A program made the translations under genes and the position numbers. DNA of 64,000 bases, taken from the NCBI GenBank assembly GCA_001724995.1, contig MEFD01000027.1, positions 1 to 64,000 of the forward strand. The letters are read 5' to 3'. The stretch's first letter is position 1, and every line of letters begins with the position of its first letter. The notes beneath the pieces were generated by a model. That model did not search any database. It was not told the origin of the DNA and saw only the letters and a list, made by a program, of their open reading frames with translations. This DNA comes from Rubrivivax sp. SCN 71-131 (lineage in GTDB: Bacteria; Pseudomonadota; Gammaproteobacteria; Burkholderiales; Burkholderiaceae_C). Of this stretch, positions 35,268-45,819 are shown piece after piece.

Positions 35268-36458
35268 TCAGGCCGCAAGGCGCGGATACACCCCCGGCCG
35301 GCCCGGCAAGGACAGCACCCACTGCCAGACCTGGATGTCGCGCGCGCGAAAGGCGCCGGCGCAGGAGAGCAGGTAGTAGCGCCACATGCGCTCGAAGCGC
35401 TCGCCCAGGCGGGCGGCGAAGCGCGGCCAGGCGGCAGCGAAGTTGGCGTGCCAGGCCAGCAGCGTGCGGTCGTAGTCGGCGCCGATGTTGTGCAGGTCCT
35501 CGACCACGAAGCGACGCTCGCAGGCGCGGCCGATCTGCGCGATGGTCGGCAGCTCGCCGTTGGGGAAGATGTAGCGGTGGATCCACGGGTCGGTGCCGTG
35601 CCCGGCCTCGTTGCGGCCGATGGTGTGCAGCAGCGCCAGGCCCCCGGGGTGCAGGCAGCGGCGCAGCACCTTCATGTAGGTGTCGTGGTTCTTCTGCCCG
35701 ACGTGCTCGAACATGCCCAGGCTGACGACGCGGTCGAAGGGCTCGTCCAGGCTGCGGTAGTCCGCCAGGCGGAACTCCACCGGCAGCCCCGCGCAGCGCT
35801 TCCGCCCGAGCGCGGCCTGCTCGGCCGAGATCGTCACGCCCACGCACTGCACGCCGTGGCGTTCGGCCGCAAAACGCATGAAGCTGCCCCAGCCGCAGCC
35901 GATGTCGAGCACGCGCATGCCCGGCTGCAGCTGCAGCTTGCGGCAGACCAGGTCGAGCTTCTGTTCCTGCGCTGCGTCCAGCGTGTGGGCGCCGGCCCAG
36001 AACGCGCAGGTGTAGGCCATGCGCGCATCGAGCATGGCGGCGTAGAAGTCGTTGCCCAGGTCGTAGTGCGCGTGCCCGACCTGCCAGGCGCGCGAGCGCG
36101 TCTGCAGGTTGAAGAGCCTCGTCTGCAGGCCGTACCACTGCCCCCCGAGCGTGGGCAGGCGATTGCCCAGGTCGGCGCGCAGCAGCCGCTCGAACAGCTC
36201 GTCCAGCCGCTCGCAGCTCCATTGGCCGTCCATGTAGGCCTCGCCCAGGCCGAGCGACCCCCGCAGCAGCACGCGCCGCGGCACGCGCGGATCCAGGAGC
36301 CGGATGTCCCAGGGGCGCGCCCCGTCCAGCCGCACGTCGGCCGCGCTCAGGAGCCGCGCGAGGTGGCGATGCGCCGGCCCGGGGCGGGGCGGGCATTTCG
36401 CCTGCGGTTCGGCGTCGTCCCTCGCGCCAAACCGCTCACCGGACGAAGGGCTGTCCAT
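35268..36458 (-). CDS. cfa: Cyclopropane-fatty-acyl-phospholipid synthase
   Basis: The 396-residue protein has the Cfa pattern: an N-terminal lipid-binding part with LGLGEAYMDGQWSC, HYDLGNDFYAAMLDARMAYTC, the SAM-binding motif VLDIGCGWGSF near residue 190, and YIFPNGELPT followed by the C-terminal RMWRYYLLSCAGAFRARD. It adds a methylene group from SAM across double bonds of membrane phospholipids, usually in stationary phase or stress. Length and motifs are normal. ATG at 36458. Confidence 0.95.
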   Translation of the reverse strand: MDSPSSGERFGARDDAEPQAKCPPRPGPAHRHLARLLSAADVRLDGARPWDIRLLDPRVPRRVLLRGSLGLGEAYMDGQWSCERLDELFERLLRADLGNRLPTLGGQWYGLQTRLFNLQTRSRAWQVGHAHYDLGNDFYAAMLDARMAYTCAFWAGAHTLDAAQEQKLDLVCRKLQLQPGMRVLDIGCGWGSFMRFAAERHGVQCVGVTISAEQAALGRKRCAGLPVEFRLADYRSLDEPFDRVVSLGMFEHVGQKNHDTYMKVLRRCLHPGGLALLHTIGRNEAGHGTDPWIHRYIFPNGELPTIAQIGRACERRFVVEDLHNIGADYDRTLLAWHANFAAAWPRFAARLGERFERMWRYYLLSCAGAFRARDIQVWQWVLSLPGRPGVYPRLAA

Positions 36459-36541
36459 GCCGGGGATTCAAGCAAGCATCGGCACCGATCGTCAACGGGT
36501 CGCTGCATGAACCCCTGTCACGGACATGTCGACCCGGTTGA

Positions 36542-36555
36542 CTGACCTGCATCAA
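36542..36555. promoter_or_regulatory. FNR/ANR-like site between cfa and hpd
   Basis: CTGAC-CTGC-ATCAA matches the FNR/ANR consensus TTGAT-N4-ATCAA at 8 of 10 positions. It lies 84 bp from the cfa start and 132 bp from the hpd start. Its spacing to possible -10 elements (TAACAT, 36567-36572) does not fit a class II site well. Confidence 0.3.
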
Positions 36556-36686
36556 GGCCAAGTCGCTAACATCGAGTTCCTGCGTGCCGCGGCGACCCGC
36601 TGCGCACAGCCCGGGCATCAAGACCCTGCGCCGCATCGGCCGCGCAGCGGTACCGCAAGCCCAGATCTCCGACCGGGAGTCAAGCC

Positions 36687-37778
36687 ATGCCTGAGACCTT
36701 CGAGAACCCGATGGGCCTGATGGGCTTCGAATTCGTCGAGTTCGCTTCGCCGCAAGCCGGCGTGCTGGAGCCGCTGTTCGAGAGCATGGGCTTCGCGCCC
36801 GTGGCGCGCCACCGCAGCAAGGACGTGCTGCTCTACCGCCAGGGCGACATCAACTTCATCGTCAACCGCGAGCCGAGGAGTCTGGCGGGCTACTTCGCCG
36901 CCGAGCATGGACCGAGTGCCTGCGCGCTGGCCTTTCGCGTGCGCGATTCGCACAAGGCGTATGCGCTGGCGCTCGAGCGCGGCGCGCAGCCGGTGGACGT
37001 GCCCACCGGGCCGATGGAGCTGAAGCTGCCGGCGATCAAGGGCATCGGCGGCGCGCCGCTGTACCTCATCGACCGCTTCGAGGACGGCAAGAGCATCTAC
37101 GACATCGACTTCGAGTGGCTCCCCGGCTTCGAGGACCCGGCCAGCCGCCATCCGCGCGGCCACGGCCTGAAGCTCATCGACCATCTCACGCACAACGTCT
37201 ACCGCGGACGCATGGCCTACTGGGGCGGCTTCTACGAGCGGCTCTTCAACTTCCGCGAGATCCGCTATTTCGACATTCAGGGCGAGTACACCGGGCTCAC
37301 CAGCCGCGCGATGACGGCGCCCGACGGGCTCATCCGCATCCCGCTCAACGAGGAATCGGGCAAGGGCACCGGGCAGATCGAGGAGTTCCTGATGCAGTTC
37401 AACGGCGAGGGCATCCAGCACGTGGCGCTGCTCACCGAGGATCTCGTGCGCACGGTGGACGCGCTGCAACTGGCTGGTGTGCCGCTGATGACGCCGCCCA
37501 ACGACGTCTACTACGAGATGCTGGACGAACGGCTGCCCGGTCACGGCTTGCCGGTGCCCCAACTTCAGGCCCGCGGCATCCTCGCCGATGGCAGCACCGC
37601 CGACGGCACGAAGCGGCTGCTGCTGCAGATCTTCAGCCGCACGATGCTCGGGCCGGTGTTCTTCGAATTCATCGAGCGCCGCGCCGACGAGGGCTTCGGC
37701 GAGGGCAACTTCAAGGCCCTCTTCGAGAGCCTGGAGCGCGACCAGATCCGCCGCGGGGCGCTGAAGGTGGAGGCCTAG
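36687..37778 (+). CDS. hpd: 4-hydroxyphenylpyruvate dioxygenase
   Basis: The 363-residue protein has two vicinal-oxygen-chelate domains: the N-terminal one from [10 protein letters not shown], and the catalytic C-terminal one with iron ligands in LIDHLTHNV (His), [11 protein letters not shown] (His) and FFEFIERR (Glu). It converts 4-hydroxyphenylpyruvate to homogentisate in tyrosine degradation. The downstream enzymes (homogentisate dioxygenase and others) are not in the window. The stop codon overlaps that of the convergent fibro-slime gene (CTAG). Confidence 0.95.
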   Translation: MPETFENPMGLMGFEFVEFASPQAGVLEPLFESMGFAPVARHRSKDVLLYRQGDINFIVNREPRSLAGYFAAEHGPSACALAFRVRDSHKAYALALERGAQPVDVPTGPMELKLPAIKGIGGAPLYLIDRFEDGKSIYDIDFEWLPGFEDPASRHPRGHGLKLIDHLTHNVYRGRMAYWGGFYERLFNFREIRYFDIQGEYTGLTSRAMTAPDGLIRIPLNEESGKGTGQIEEFLMQFNGEGIQHVALLTEDLVRTVDALQLAGVPLMTPPNDVYYEMLDERLPGHGLPVPQLQARGILADGSTADGTKRLLLQIFSRTMLGPVFFEFIERRADEGFGEGNFKALFESLERDQIRRGALKVEA

Positions 37779-38578
37779 CGCGGGCAGGCGCGCGCGCGGC
37801 GGCGGCCGAGCCCCAGCGCCAGCAGGGCCACGGCGGCGCTCGCCAGGGTGCCGGGCTCGGGAACGGGGCTGGGATCGGGATCGGGATCGGGCGTGCGCAG
37901 GACGATGCTCGTCTCCATCGTGAAGTTGGACTGCGTCGTGTGCCGCTCGGCGTGGAAGACGTCGAGTTGGTAGTCGCTGCCGGCGCTCAGGCCCAGGCTG
38001 TCCAGGAAAACCGACGCGCTCTGTGCGCCATGTACGCCGCCCAGGTCGATCACGAGTTGCTTGTCGATGAAGACGAAGACGTCGTCGTCTCCCGTGAAGC
38101 TGAAGCTCTGCCCGGCCTGGTAGGTGAACAGCGTGTGGATCTCGGTGGTGAAGTGGAAGTTGCTGCCCCATCCCGGCGTGTTGCCGAAGCCGTCGCCGTC
38201 GATCGGGAAGTAGGCCGAACTGGCGAAGCGGTAGATGCCCGAACCCTCGAAGGTCTCGGTCAGCGTGATGCTGCGCGCCAGGGCGATGTTGACGCCCGAG
38301 ACATCGCGGTACCACTGGTCGAAGGACGCAGCCGAAGCGATGGTCGGGTTCGAGGCCGCCGCGTTGTAGACGGGCTTGTTGTCCGCACCGAGGGTGCTCT
38401 CCACGATGCCGGGGTCGCCGCCCAGCGGGCCCTCGAAATCGGCATGCGAGGCCGTGAAGTCGCGCACCGTCGTCGCCAGCGTGATCGTCGCCGGCGCCGC
38501 CTGGGCGGGGAGGGCGAAGGCGCCGGTGACGAGGGCCGCGCCAAGCGCCAGCAGCGAACGGGGGTGTCGGGTCTTCAT
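37775..38578 (-). CDS. Fibro-slime domain protein with PEP-CTERM sorting signal
   Basis: The 267-residue secreted protein has a signal peptide (residues 1-27, ending LPAQA), a fibro-slime/PA14-like domain with [13 protein letters not shown] near the N-terminus and [21 protein letters not shown] in the middle, a DPDPDPSP linker, and the PEP-CTERM tripartite tail: VPEPG, a hydrophobic segment, then RRRARA. Such proteins are processed by exosortase and linked to extracellular matrix or floc formation. No exosortase gene is in the window. The ATG at 38578 is chosen for the signal peptide. Sigma54-like promoter upstream. Confidence 0.88.
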   Translation of the reverse strand: MKTRHPRSLLALGAALVTGAFALPAQAAPATITLATTVRDFTASHADFEGPLGGDPGIVESTLGADNKPVYNAAASNPTIASAASFDQWYRDVSGVNIALARSITLTETFEGSGIYRFASSAYFPIDGDGFGNTPGWGSNFHFTTEIHTLFTYQAGQSFSFTGDDDVFVFIDKQLVIDLGGVHGAQSASVFLDSLGLSAGSDYQLDVFHAERHTTQSNFTMETSIVLRTPDPDPDPSPVPEPGTLASAAVALLALGLGRRRARACPR

Positions 38579-38612
38579 GGGGCCATCTCCGGCAGCGGTT
38601 TCCTGCCGTGCA

Positions 38613-38628
38613 CGCGAATTCCAGGCCA
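38613..38628 (-). promoter_or_regulatory. Sigma54-type promoter of the fibro-slime PEP-CTERM gene
   Basis: On the minus strand TGGCCTGGAATTCGCG has the GG-N10-GC spacing of RpoN promoters, with TGGC at -24 and CGC at -12 (consensus TGGCACG-N4-TTGCW). The start point would lie about 24 bp before the ATG at 38578. A matching element precedes the second PEP-CTERM gene. Confidence 0.5.
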
Positions 38629-38693
38629 CGGGAAGAAATCGATTTACGAATCAAGACCTTGGCGACGGACGATGGTGTCCGCGCGGGCGCATT

Positions 38694-38720
38694 CCGGCAC
38701 GGCTGTAAAGCCTGCCGACA
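38694..38720 (-). promoter_or_regulatory. Upstream activating motif shared by the two PEP-CTERM genes (copy 1)
   Basis: On the minus strand the block reads TGTCGG-CAGGCT-TTACAG-CCGT-GCCGG. The second PEP-CTERM gene has TGTCGG-TTGCCC-TTACAG-TGC-GCCGG in the equivalent place. It lies roughly 70-90 bp upstream of the -24 box, as expected for a sigma54 enhancer site. Confidence 0.55.
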
Positions 38721-38867
38721 CCCCGCTGCGCGAGGCCGCGTGGCCGGCGGTCGGGCCAGGCGGCGTTTGCGCTGTCGCAGCGGGGCCTGTCCGGCCGTGC
38801 CTTATGCTGCGCTGTACGCAGCGGCGGTCCGGCGCGGATTGGCCGGCTGCCGCCGAGTCTCCCGCCC

Positions 38868-40091
38868 GTGTCTTCTCCCTCCTCCCGCGGCCCGCTGGTC
38901 GCCAACCTGGTCGCGCAGCTTGCCTTCGGGCTGCTGGCGATGACGATTTGCATCCCCTCGATGCAGGAATGGGGCGCGCTCTTCGGCGCCGGGCAGGGGC
39001 GGGTGCAGCTCAGCTTCAGCGGCTATGTCGTCGCCTACGGCGGGCTGCAACTGCTCTACGGTCCCTTGTCCGACCGCTTCGGGCGGCGGCGCGTGCTGCT
39101 CATCGGTCTGGCGCTGTCCTTCGTCGGCTCCGTGCTCGCGGCCCTGTCGACCACGCTGCCCGCGCTGATCGCCGCGCGCGTGCTGCAGGGCGCGGGTGCG
39201 GCGGCCGGCATGGTGATCGGCCGCGCCCTGGTGCAGGACCTCTTCGAGGGCCCCGAGCGCACGCGCGTGATGGCGTGGATCGGCATGGCCATGGGCCTCG
39301 TGCCGCCGGGCGCGGCGGTCATCGGCGGGCTGCTGCACGTGCGCCTGGGCTGGCAGGCCGGTTTCGTGCTGATCGCCGCGCTGGCGCTGTTGCTGATGAT
39401 TGCCGCCTGGCGCGGCCTGCCGGCGCCACCGGTGGCCGCGACGCCGGCCGTGGCAGCACCCTGGTGGCGCACGATGCGGTCGTCCTATGCGCAGCTGGCG
39501 CGGCAGCCGGCGTTCCTGCTCTACGTCGCCGTGCTTGCCATGACCACGGCGACCTTCTACACCTTCCTCGGCGGTGCGCCGCTCGTGCTCGGTAGCTACG
39601 GCATCGGGCCCGACGGGGTGGGCTGGTACATCGGCAGCATTCCGTTGGCGTACATCGGCGGCAACTACCTCACCAGCCGCCTCGTGCGTCGCAGCGGGGA
39701 GTTCCGCGTCATGCTGCTCGGCCAGTTGCTGGCCATCGGCGGCCTGTCGCTGGCGATCGTCCTGGCCGTCGCCGGACGACATACGGCGCTGGCCTTCGCG
39801 CTGCCGATGATCGTACTGGGCATCGGGCATGGCCTGCTGATGCCGACCGCGCTCTCCGGCAGCGTCGGCGTGCTGCCGGCGCTGGCGGGCGCCGCGGCGG
39901 CGGTGGCCGGGCTGCTGCAGCAGCTCATGGGCGCGGCCGGCGGCTGGCTCGTCGGCCTGGTGCCGCACCATGGTGCGCTCAATCTGGCCCTGATGATGCT
40001 CGGCTTCACGCTGCTGGGCGCGGCGTCGCAATGGGGGCTGCGGACGTCGGCCGCCGCCCTCAGTCTTGCACTGCCGCGAGCGCCGCGTTGA
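38868..40091 (+). CDS. MFS transporter, Bcr/CflA drug-resistance type
   Basis: The 407-residue permease has 12 predicted membrane segments and the DHA1 motifs: motif [14 protein letters not shown] between segments 2 and 3, [22 protein letters not shown] (motif B region) and a motif C-like [12 protein letters not shown]. The Bcr/CflA group exports drugs such as bicyclomycin or sulfonamides, but the actual substrate cannot be predicted. GTG start at 38868. Its 3' end overlaps the convergent icd gene by 32 bp. Confidence 0.88.
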   Translation: MSSPSSRGPLVANLVAQLAFGLLAMTICIPSMQEWGALFGAGQGRVQLSFSGYVVAYGGLQLLYGPLSDRFGRRRVLLIGLALSFVGSVLAALSTTLPALIAARVLQGAGAAAGMVIGRALVQDLFEGPERTRVMAWIGMAMGLVPPGAAVIGGLLHVRLGWQAGFVLIAALALLLMIAAWRGLPAPPVAATPAVAAPWWRTMRSSYAQLARQPAFLLYVAVLAMTTATFYTFLGGAPLVLGSYGIGPDGVGWYIGSIPLAYIGGNYLTSRLVRRSGEFRVMLLGQLLAIGGLSLAIVLAVAGRHTALAFALPMIVLGIGHGLLMPTALSGSVGVLPALAGAAAAVAGLLQQLMGAAGGWLVGLVPHHGALNLALMMLGFTLLGAASQWGLRTSAAALSLALPRAPR

Positions 40092-42297
40092 AGGTCGCGC
40101 TCGGGCGCATCACGGCCTTGAGCTTCTCGGGCACGACGCGGAAGTAGCCTCCGATATCGGCCTTCTGGCCCTGGATCACCCGCAGTTCCTCGACGATCGT
40201 GCGCTCGTTCTCGGCCAGCGTCCGCGCCAGCGGCGCGAAGTGCGCGGCAAGTTCGGCGTCATCTTTCTGTGCCGCCAGCTCCTGCGCCCAGTACATCGTG
40301 AGGTAGAACTGGCTGCCGCGGTTGTCGAGCTCGCCGGTGCGCGCGCTCGGCCCCTTGCGGTTGTCGAGCAGCTTGCCGGTGGCTGCATCCAGCGTGGTGG
40401 CGAGGATCTTCGCGCGCGGGTTCGCGGTCTTCAGGCCCAGATCCTCCAGGCTCACCGCCAGGGCCAGGTACTCGCCCAGCGAATCCCAGCGCAGGTGATT
40501 CTCCTCGGTGAGCTGCTGCACGTGCTTGGGCGCCGAGCCGCCCGCGCCGGTCTCGTAGAGACCGCCGCCGGCCATCAGCGGCACGATGGAGAGCATCTTC
40601 GCGCTCGTGCCCAGTTCCATGATCGGAAAGAGGTCGGTGAGGTAGTCGCGCAGGATGTTGCCGGTGGCGCTGATCGTGTCCTGGCCGCGCACGACGCGCT
40701 CGAGCGTGTAGCGCATCGCCCGCACCTGGCTCATGATCTGGATGTCCAGGCCGCTGACGTCGTGCTCGCGCAGGTAGGTCTTCACCTTGGTGATGAGCTG
40801 CGCCTCGTGCGGGCGGTACGGGTCGAGCCAGAACACCACCGGCATGCCAGACTGGCGCGCACGCGTCACCGCCAGCTTTACCCAGTCGCGGATCGGTGCG
40901 TCCTTCACCTGGCACATGCGCCAGATGTCGCCGGCCTCGACGTCCTGCGACAGCAGCACCTCGCCGCTGGCGAGGTCGGTGATGTTGGCCACGCCGTCCT
41001 CCGGGATCTCGAAGGTCTTGTCGTGCGAGCCGTATTCCTCCGCCTGCTGCGCCATCAGGCCGACGTTGGGCACCGTGCCCATGGTGCGCGGGTCGAAGGC
41101 GCCGTTCCACTTGCAGAAGTTGATCATCTCCTGGTAGATGCGGGCGAAGGTCGACTCCGGCATCACCGCCTTGACCTCCTTGAGCCGTCCGTCGGCGCCG
41201 TACATCTTGCCGCCGTTGCGGATCATCGCCGGCATCGAGGCGTCGACGATGATGTCGTTGGGCGAGTGGAAGTTGGTGATGCCCTTGGAGGAGTCGACCA
41301 TCGCCAGCTCGGGCCGGTGTTCGTGGCAGGCGTGCAGGTCGCGCGTGATCTCGTCGCGCTGGCTCTGCGGCAGCGCGGCGATCTTGTCGTAGAGATCGAC
41401 CATGCCGTTGTTGACGTTGATGCCGAGCTCGTCGAAGAGCTTGCCGTGCTTGGCGAAGGCCTCCTTGTAGAAGGTGCGCACGCAGTGGCCGAAGACGATG
41501 GGGTGCGAGACCTTCATCATCGTGGCCTTGACGTGCAGCGAGAACATGACGCCGTACTTGCGCGCGTCCTCGATCTCGCGCTCGTAGAAGTCCAGCAGCG
41601 CCTTCTTGCTCATGAACATCGAATCGATGACCTCGCCGTCCTGCAGCGCGACCTTGGCCTTGAGCACGAGGGTGTGGCCGCCCTTCGTGATCAGCTCCAT
41701 CTTCACGTCGCGCGCCTTGTCCAGCGTCATCGACTTCTCGCCGTGGTAGAAGTCGCCGCCGTGCATGTGCGAGACGTGCGTGCGCGAGGCCTGCGCCCAC
41801 GCGGCCATCGAGTGCGGGTTCTTGCGCGCGTACTCCTTCACGGCCTTGGGCGCGCGGCGGTCGGAGTTGCCCTCGCGCAGAACCGGGTTGACCGCGCTGC
41901 CCAGGCACTTGCCGTAGCGCGCGCGGATCTTCTTCTCGTCCTCGGTCTGCGGGTTCTCGGGGAAGTCGGGCAGGGCGTAGCCCTTGTCCTGCAGCTCCTT
42001 GATCGCCGCCTTCAGCTGCGCCACCGACGCCGAGATGTTGGGCAGCTTGATGATGTTGGCGTCGGGCTGCAGCGTCAGCCTGCCGAGTTCGGCGAGGTTG
42101 TTCGGCAGCCGCTGCTCGGGCGGCAGGCTGTCGGCGAACTCGCCGATGATGCGCCCGGACAGCGAGATGTCGCTCGTCTTCACGTCGATGCCGGCCGGCT
42201 TCGTGAACGCACGCAGCACGGGCAGGAAGGCGGCGGTCGCCAGCAGCGGCGCCTCGTCGGTCAGGGTGTAGATGATGGTGGGCTGCTTGGTCGTCAT
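40060..42297 (-). CDS. icd: NADP-dependent isocitrate dehydrogenase, monomeric type
   Basis: The 745-residue protein is the large monomeric IDH (family length about 740): it starts [20 protein letters not shown] and contains [37 protein letters not shown] segments and [14 protein letters not shown] near the cofactor site. It oxidises isocitrate to 2-oxoglutarate with NADP+ in the TCA cycle. ATG at 42297; the in-frame sequence further upstream includes a tandem repeat and is not coding. Confidence 0.96.
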   Translation of the reverse strand: MTTKQPTIIYTLTDEAPLLATAAFLPVLRAFTKPAGIDVKTSDISLSGRIIGEFADSLPPEQRLPNNLAELGRLTLQPDANIIKLPNISASVAQLKAAIKELQDKGYALPDFPENPQTEDEKKIRARYGKCLGSAVNPVLREGNSDRRAPKAVKEYARKNPHSMAAWAQASRTHVSHMHGGDFYHGEKSMTLDKARDVKMELITKGGHTLVLKAKVALQDGEVIDSMFMSKKALLDFYEREIEDARKYGVMFSLHVKATMMKVSHPIVFGHCVRTFYKEAFAKHGKLFDELGINVNNGMVDLYDKIAALPQSQRDEITRDLHACHEHRPELAMVDSSKGITNFHSPNDIIVDASMPAMIRNGGKMYGADGRLKEVKAVMPESTFARIYQEMINFCKWNGAFDPRTMGTVPNVGLMAQQAEEYGSHDKTFEIPEDGVANITDLASGEVLLSQDVEAGDIWRMCQVKDAPIRDWVKLAVTRARQSGMPVVFWLDPYRPHEAQLITKVKTYLREHDVSGLDIQIMSQVRAMRYTLERVVRGQDTISATGNILRDYLTDLFPIMELGTSAKMLSIVPLMAGGGLYETGAGGSAPKHVQQLTEENHLRWDSLGEYLALAVSLEDLGLKTANPRAKILATTLDAATGKLLDNRKGPSARTGELDNRGSQFYLTMYWAQELAAQKDDAELAAHFAPLARTLAENERTIVEELRVIQGQKADIGGYFRVVPEKLKAVMRPSATFNAALAAVQD

Positions 42298-42341
42298 GGC
42301 GAGTCTCTTTTGAAGAACGATGGCTACCGGGTGAGGCGCGG

Positions 42342-42381
42342 TGGGGCGGAATGGGGCGGAATGGGGCGGAATGGGGCGGAA
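42342..42381. repeat. Four tandem copies of a 10-bp repeat
   Basis: TGGGGCGGAA is repeated exactly four times head to tail (42342-42381) in the divergent interval between icd and the Lon-like gene, 45 bp upstream of the icd ATG. Copy number of such repeats often changes by slippage. Confidence 0.9.
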
Positions 42382-42530
42382 TGGCCGGGGCCGCAGGCTC
42401 GCGGCCTGCCTTGTGCAGCCGCGATTGTGGCGGCAGCACGCCGAGCATGCCCGAACAAGCTGACGCCAAGCCTCCAATCGCGAGGAGGGGCGCGATACTT
42501 GCCATCGACCCCGCGACACAGACGAGTCCC

Positions 42531-45047
42531 ATGCCGATGGCCACCTTGCCCGCGAGCACGCTGCGCGTGCGCGTCGATCCCGATGCGCTGGGCTTTGCCG
42601 ATACCGATGAGCTGCGCGGCCTGCCCTTGCCCTGGATCGGCCAGGAGCGCGCCGAGCAGGCGGCGCGCTTCGGGCTGCGCATCGAGGAACCCGACTACCA
42701 CCTGTTCGTGCTCGGCGAGACCGGCTGCGGCCGCACGACGCTGCTGCAGGGGCTGGTGCGGCAGGTCGCGGCCACGCGCGCGGTGCCGCCGGACCTCATC
42801 TACCTGAACGATTTCGAGGCGCCCGAGCGACCGCGTGCGCTGCGCCTGCCGCCCGGGCAGGGGCGGCAGCTGCGCCAGCTCATGGCCGAGTTCGCCAAGA
42901 CGCTGCAGACGCAGCTTCCCCGGCGGCTGCTGGCGCCGGACTTCACCGTCGGCGCCGACCGCGTGCAGGCCGCCGCACAGGCCGAGGAGGAGCGCGACTT
43001 CGCAGCCCTGCGGGCGTTCGCCGAAAGCCGCCGTTTCGGCCTGGTGCGCGAGCCGGCGCGCGAGTCCGGGCGCGAGCGCGCGGGGCACGAACAGGCGCGC
43101 ATGGTCTTCACGCGGCAGGACGCGAGCGGACAGGCGCTGACCACGGAGACGGCGACCGCGCTCACGCCCGAGCAGCGTGCGGCCATCGACGCCGACGAGG
43201 AGGCCTTGCGCGCCGAGGTCGGCCGCTTCACCGAGCGCAGCCGGGCGCGCGAGCTGGCGGCCAGCGAATCGCTGGCGGCACTGCGGCGGCAAGCGGTGAA
43301 GCCGCTGCTGGAGCACGGGCTGCAGGCCATCCGTGGCGCGCTGCGCAAGCAGATCAAGGACGCCGTCAAGCTCGGCCGCTGGCTCGACCAGGTGCAGCAG
43401 CATGTGCTCGACAGGCTGGAGCTGTTCGAGTCCGGCGAGCTCGCCGACGAGGGCGCGCGCATCGAGGCGCTGCTGGAGCTGCTGGCGCGGCTGCGCGTCA
43501 ACCTGGCCGTCGACCACCACGACCAGGTCGGCGCGCCGGTGGTGATCGACGACAACCCGCTGTTTCGCTCCCTCTTCGGCAGCATCGACTACGAGGCCCA
43601 GAGCGACGTGCTCGTCACCGACTTCAGCCGCATCCGTGCCGGCAGCCTGCTGCGCGCGCACGGCGGCTTCCTGCTGCTGCACCTCAGCGATCTGCTGGCT
43701 GACCCCGCCGTGTGGGAGAAGCTGCGCCGCTTCCTGCGCAGCGGGCGGCTGCAGATCGAGGAGCCCGGCACGATGTTCGCGCCGATCTCGGCGGTGTCGC
43801 TGCAGCCCGAGCCGGTGGACGTGGACGTGAAGATCGTGCTCATTGCCTCGGTCGAGGAGTACTACCTCGTGCAGGAGGGCGATCCCGAGGTGGCGCGGCA
43901 TTTCCGTTGCAAGGTGGATTTCGCCGACAGCTTCCGCGCCACCGACGAGTCGCGCCGGGCGACGGCGATCTTCGTCGCCCATGCCTGCCATCGTATGGGC
44001 CTGCCCGCCTTCGACGCGGGCGCGGTGGCGCGCCTGATCGAGGAGACGCACCGCGAGGCCGATGACCAGGCGCGGCAAAGCGCCGTCTTCGCGCGCACCG
44101 AGGCGCTGGTGATGGAGGCCGCCGCGCTGGCGCGCAGCCGCGGCGCCGCGCGCGTGGACGGCGGCGACGTGCAGGCGGCGCTGGCGGCGCGCGCGCGCCG
44201 CCACGACCACCCCGAGCAGCGCCTGCAGGAGGCGATCGCCGACGGCGAGCGGCTGATCGCCGTGCACGGCGAGCACGTCGGCCAGCTCAACGGGCTGACC
44301 GTGGTCGACCTCGGCGACCACCGCTTCGGGCTGCCGGTGCGCGTGACCGCCAGCACCCATCCCGGCGAGGAGGGGCTGCTGAGCATCGAGCGCGAGGTCG
44401 AGCTCTCGGGCCCCATCCACGACAAGGGCCTGCTGATCCTGCGCAGCCACCTGGCGACCTTGTTCCGTCACGTGGCGCCGCTGGCCCTCACCGCCAGCAC
44501 GGTGTTCGAGCAGGAGCACGGCGGCATCGAGGGCGACTCGGCCTCCTGCGCCGAGTTCCTCGCGCTGCTCTCCAGCCTCGCGGGCCTGCCGCTGCGCCAG
44601 GGCATCGCGGTCACCGGAGCCATCAACCCGGGCGGCGAGCTGCTGCCTGTGGGCGGCGTCAACGAGAAGATCGAGGGCTTTTTCCGCACCTGCGTGCAGC
44701 TCGGGCTGGACGGGGCCCAGGGCGTGCTGATCCCCGCGCGCAACCGCCGCCACCTCATGCTCGCCGACGAGGTGGCGGAGGCAGTCGCCGCCGGGCGCTT
44801 TCACATCCACGCCGCGGACAGCGCGGGCGAGGCCATGACGCTGCTCAGCGGGCGTCCCTACGGCACCCTCGGGCCCGGCGGCTACGCCGCCGACACCGTG
44901 CTTGGCCTGGCGCAGCGCACGCTGCAGGCCTTTCGGCGCGCCTGCCAGGCGGCGCAACCCGGGCGCCCCGCGGTGTCGCGGCCCTGGCGCCGCGGCACGG
45001 CGCAGCCGCTGGCGGCACGCGAGGCCGGGGCGCTGCGGCGACGCTGA
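42531..45047 (+). CDS. Lon-like ATP-dependent protease (AAA_32 + Lon S16 domain)
   Basis: The 838-residue protein has a P-loop GETGCGRTT at about residues 64-72, with Arg where Lys is usual, a long helical insertion (about 130-300, charged and partly coiled coil), Walker B-like [13 protein letters not shown], and a C-terminal Lon protease domain with the Ser-Lys dyad: Ser670 in EGDSASCAE and Lys713 in [10 protein letters not shown]. It lacks the Lon N-terminal substrate domain and belongs to the LonB/YcbZ-like group. ATG at 42531 is preferred; in-frame ATGs at 42447 and 42537 are possible. Divergent from icd. Confidence 0.88.
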   Translation: MPMATLPASTLRVRVDPDALGFADTDELRGLPLPWIGQERAEQAARFGLRIEEPDYHLFVLGETGCGRTTLLQGLVRQVAATRAVPPDLIYLNDFEAPERPRALRLPPGQGRQLRQLMAEFAKTLQTQLPRRLLAPDFTVGADRVQAAAQAEEERDFAALRAFAESRRFGLVREPARESGRERAGHEQARMVFTRQDASGQALTTETATALTPEQRAAIDADEEALRAEVGRFTERSRARELAASESLAALRRQAVKPLLEHGLQAIRGALRKQIKDAVKLGRWLDQVQQHVLDRLELFESGELADEGARIEALLELLARLRVNLAVDHHDQVGAPVVIDDNPLFRSLFGSIDYEAQSDVLVTDFSRIRAGSLLRAHGGFLLLHLSDLLADPAVWEKLRRFLRSGRLQIEEPGTMFAPISAVSLQPEPVDVDVKIVLIASVEEYYLVQEGDPEVARHFRCKVDFADSFRATDESRRATAIFVAHACHRMGLPAFDAGAVARLIEETHREADDQARQSAVFARTEALVMEAAALARSRGAARVDGGDVQAALAARARRHDHPEQRLQEAIADGERLIAVHGEHVGQLNGLTVVDLGDHRFGLPVRVTASTHPGEEGLLSIEREVELSGPIHDKGLLILRSHLATLFRHVAPLALTASTVFEQEHGGIEGDSASCAEFLALLSSLAGLPLRQGIAVTGAINPGGELLPVGGVNEKIEGFFRTCVQLGLDGAQGVLIPARNRRHLMLADEVAEAVAAGRFHIHAADSAGEAMTLLSGRPYGTLGPGGYAADTVLGLAQRTLQAFRRACQAAQPGRPAVSRPWRRGTAQPLAAREAGALRRR

Positions 45048-45075
45048 TCGCCGCAGGATCAGCAGGGGTAAGCTC

Positions 45076-45093
45076 GGCGCGCCCGCGCGCGCC
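45076..45093. terminator. Hairpin between convergent Lon-like and PEP-CTERM genes
   Basis: GGCGCGC-CCGC-GCGCGCC forms a perfect 7-bp stem with a 4-base loop in the 48-bp gap between the two stop codons. There is no U-tract on either strand, so it would act as a weak or Rho-assisted bidirectional terminator. Confidence 0.4.
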
Positions 45094-45095
45094 GC

Positions 45096-45728
45096 TCAGC
45101 GCTTGGCGCGGCGCGCCGACAAGCCAAGGCCCATCATGCCCAGGCCCGCCAGGACCAGCGTTCCCGGAACGGGCACGCTGTTGCCTTGCTGCTCGAAGCG
45201 GAAATTGTCCATGGCGAAGAAGCCGTTGTAGTTCGCGGCGGTGGTGACGCTGATGCGGTCAAAACCGGCGAAATCACGGATGCCGATGAAGTCAACCGTG
45301 AGGCCGTTGGGGTTGGGGAAGGTGACGCTGCCAAGCGACGTGGCACCCGAGAACGCCTCGATGGTGACGGGATCGTCCGCCTGGGTTTCGACTTCGAAGC
45401 CGACGATGTTCTGTGTCGTCTCGAAGGTGGCAGACCAGGTGGCACCCTGGTGGCCGGCTCCCGGGCGGTAAATCCAGTTCGAGGCGATTGTCGAACCGTT
45501 GAACAGATGGGTATCGCCGGGGTTGGTCAAGCCCACCAGCGCGCCACCGAAGGCGACGCCACTGCTTGAAAACTGGCTGTTGATCGCCGCTGTATCGGGG
45601 ATGGCATTGAAATCGATGACGACTGCCGAGCCAGAGAAATCGACCAGGCCGATGGCCACGGGGGCGGCGCTGGCCGTGCCAGCGCCGATCATGAAGAGGC
45701 CGGTGAGGGCAAGGGGGCTGAGTCTCAT
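45096..45728 (-). CDS. PEP-CTERM sorting domain protein
   Basis: The 210-residue secreted protein has a signal peptide (1-22, ending GTASA), a beta-rich middle (FSGSAVVIDFNAIPDTAAIN, ANYNGFFAMDNFRFEQQ) that resembles the jelly-roll of other PEP-CTERM proteins, and a C-terminal sorting signal VPVPG, hydrophobic helix, SARRAKR. The motif reads VPVPG where VPEPG is usual. Anchoring and processing by an exosortase is inferred. Upstream are a sigma54-like promoter and the motif shared with the fibro-slime gene. Confidence 0.85.
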   Translation of the reverse strand: MRLSPLALTGLFMIGAGTASAAPVAIGLVDFSGSAVVIDFNAIPDTAAINSQFSSSGVAFGGALVGLTNPGDTHLFNGSTIASNWIYRPGAGHQGATWSATFETTQNIVGFEVETQADDPVTIEAFSGATSLGSVTFPNPNGLTVDFIGIRDFAGFDRISVTTAANYNGFFAMDNFRFEQQGNSVPVPGTLVLAGLGMMGLGLSARRAKR

Positions 45729-45761
45729 GGGGGGATCCGGTTGGGTAGACGGTCCGGCAAA

Positions 45762-45777
45762 AGCAAGACCTGCGCCG
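45762..45777 (-). promoter_or_regulatory. Sigma54-type promoter of the PEP-CTERM gene
   Basis: On the minus strand CGGCGCAGGTCTTGCT matches the RpoN consensus TGGCACG-N4-TTGCW with GG-N10-GC spacing and an intact TTGC at -12. The predicted start is about 23 bp before the ATG at 45728, almost the same distance as at the fibro-slime gene. Confidence 0.6.
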
Positions 45778-45819
45778 GATATCTAAATCATTGAGCCAAT
45801 TGAAATTTTCAGTTCCTTG

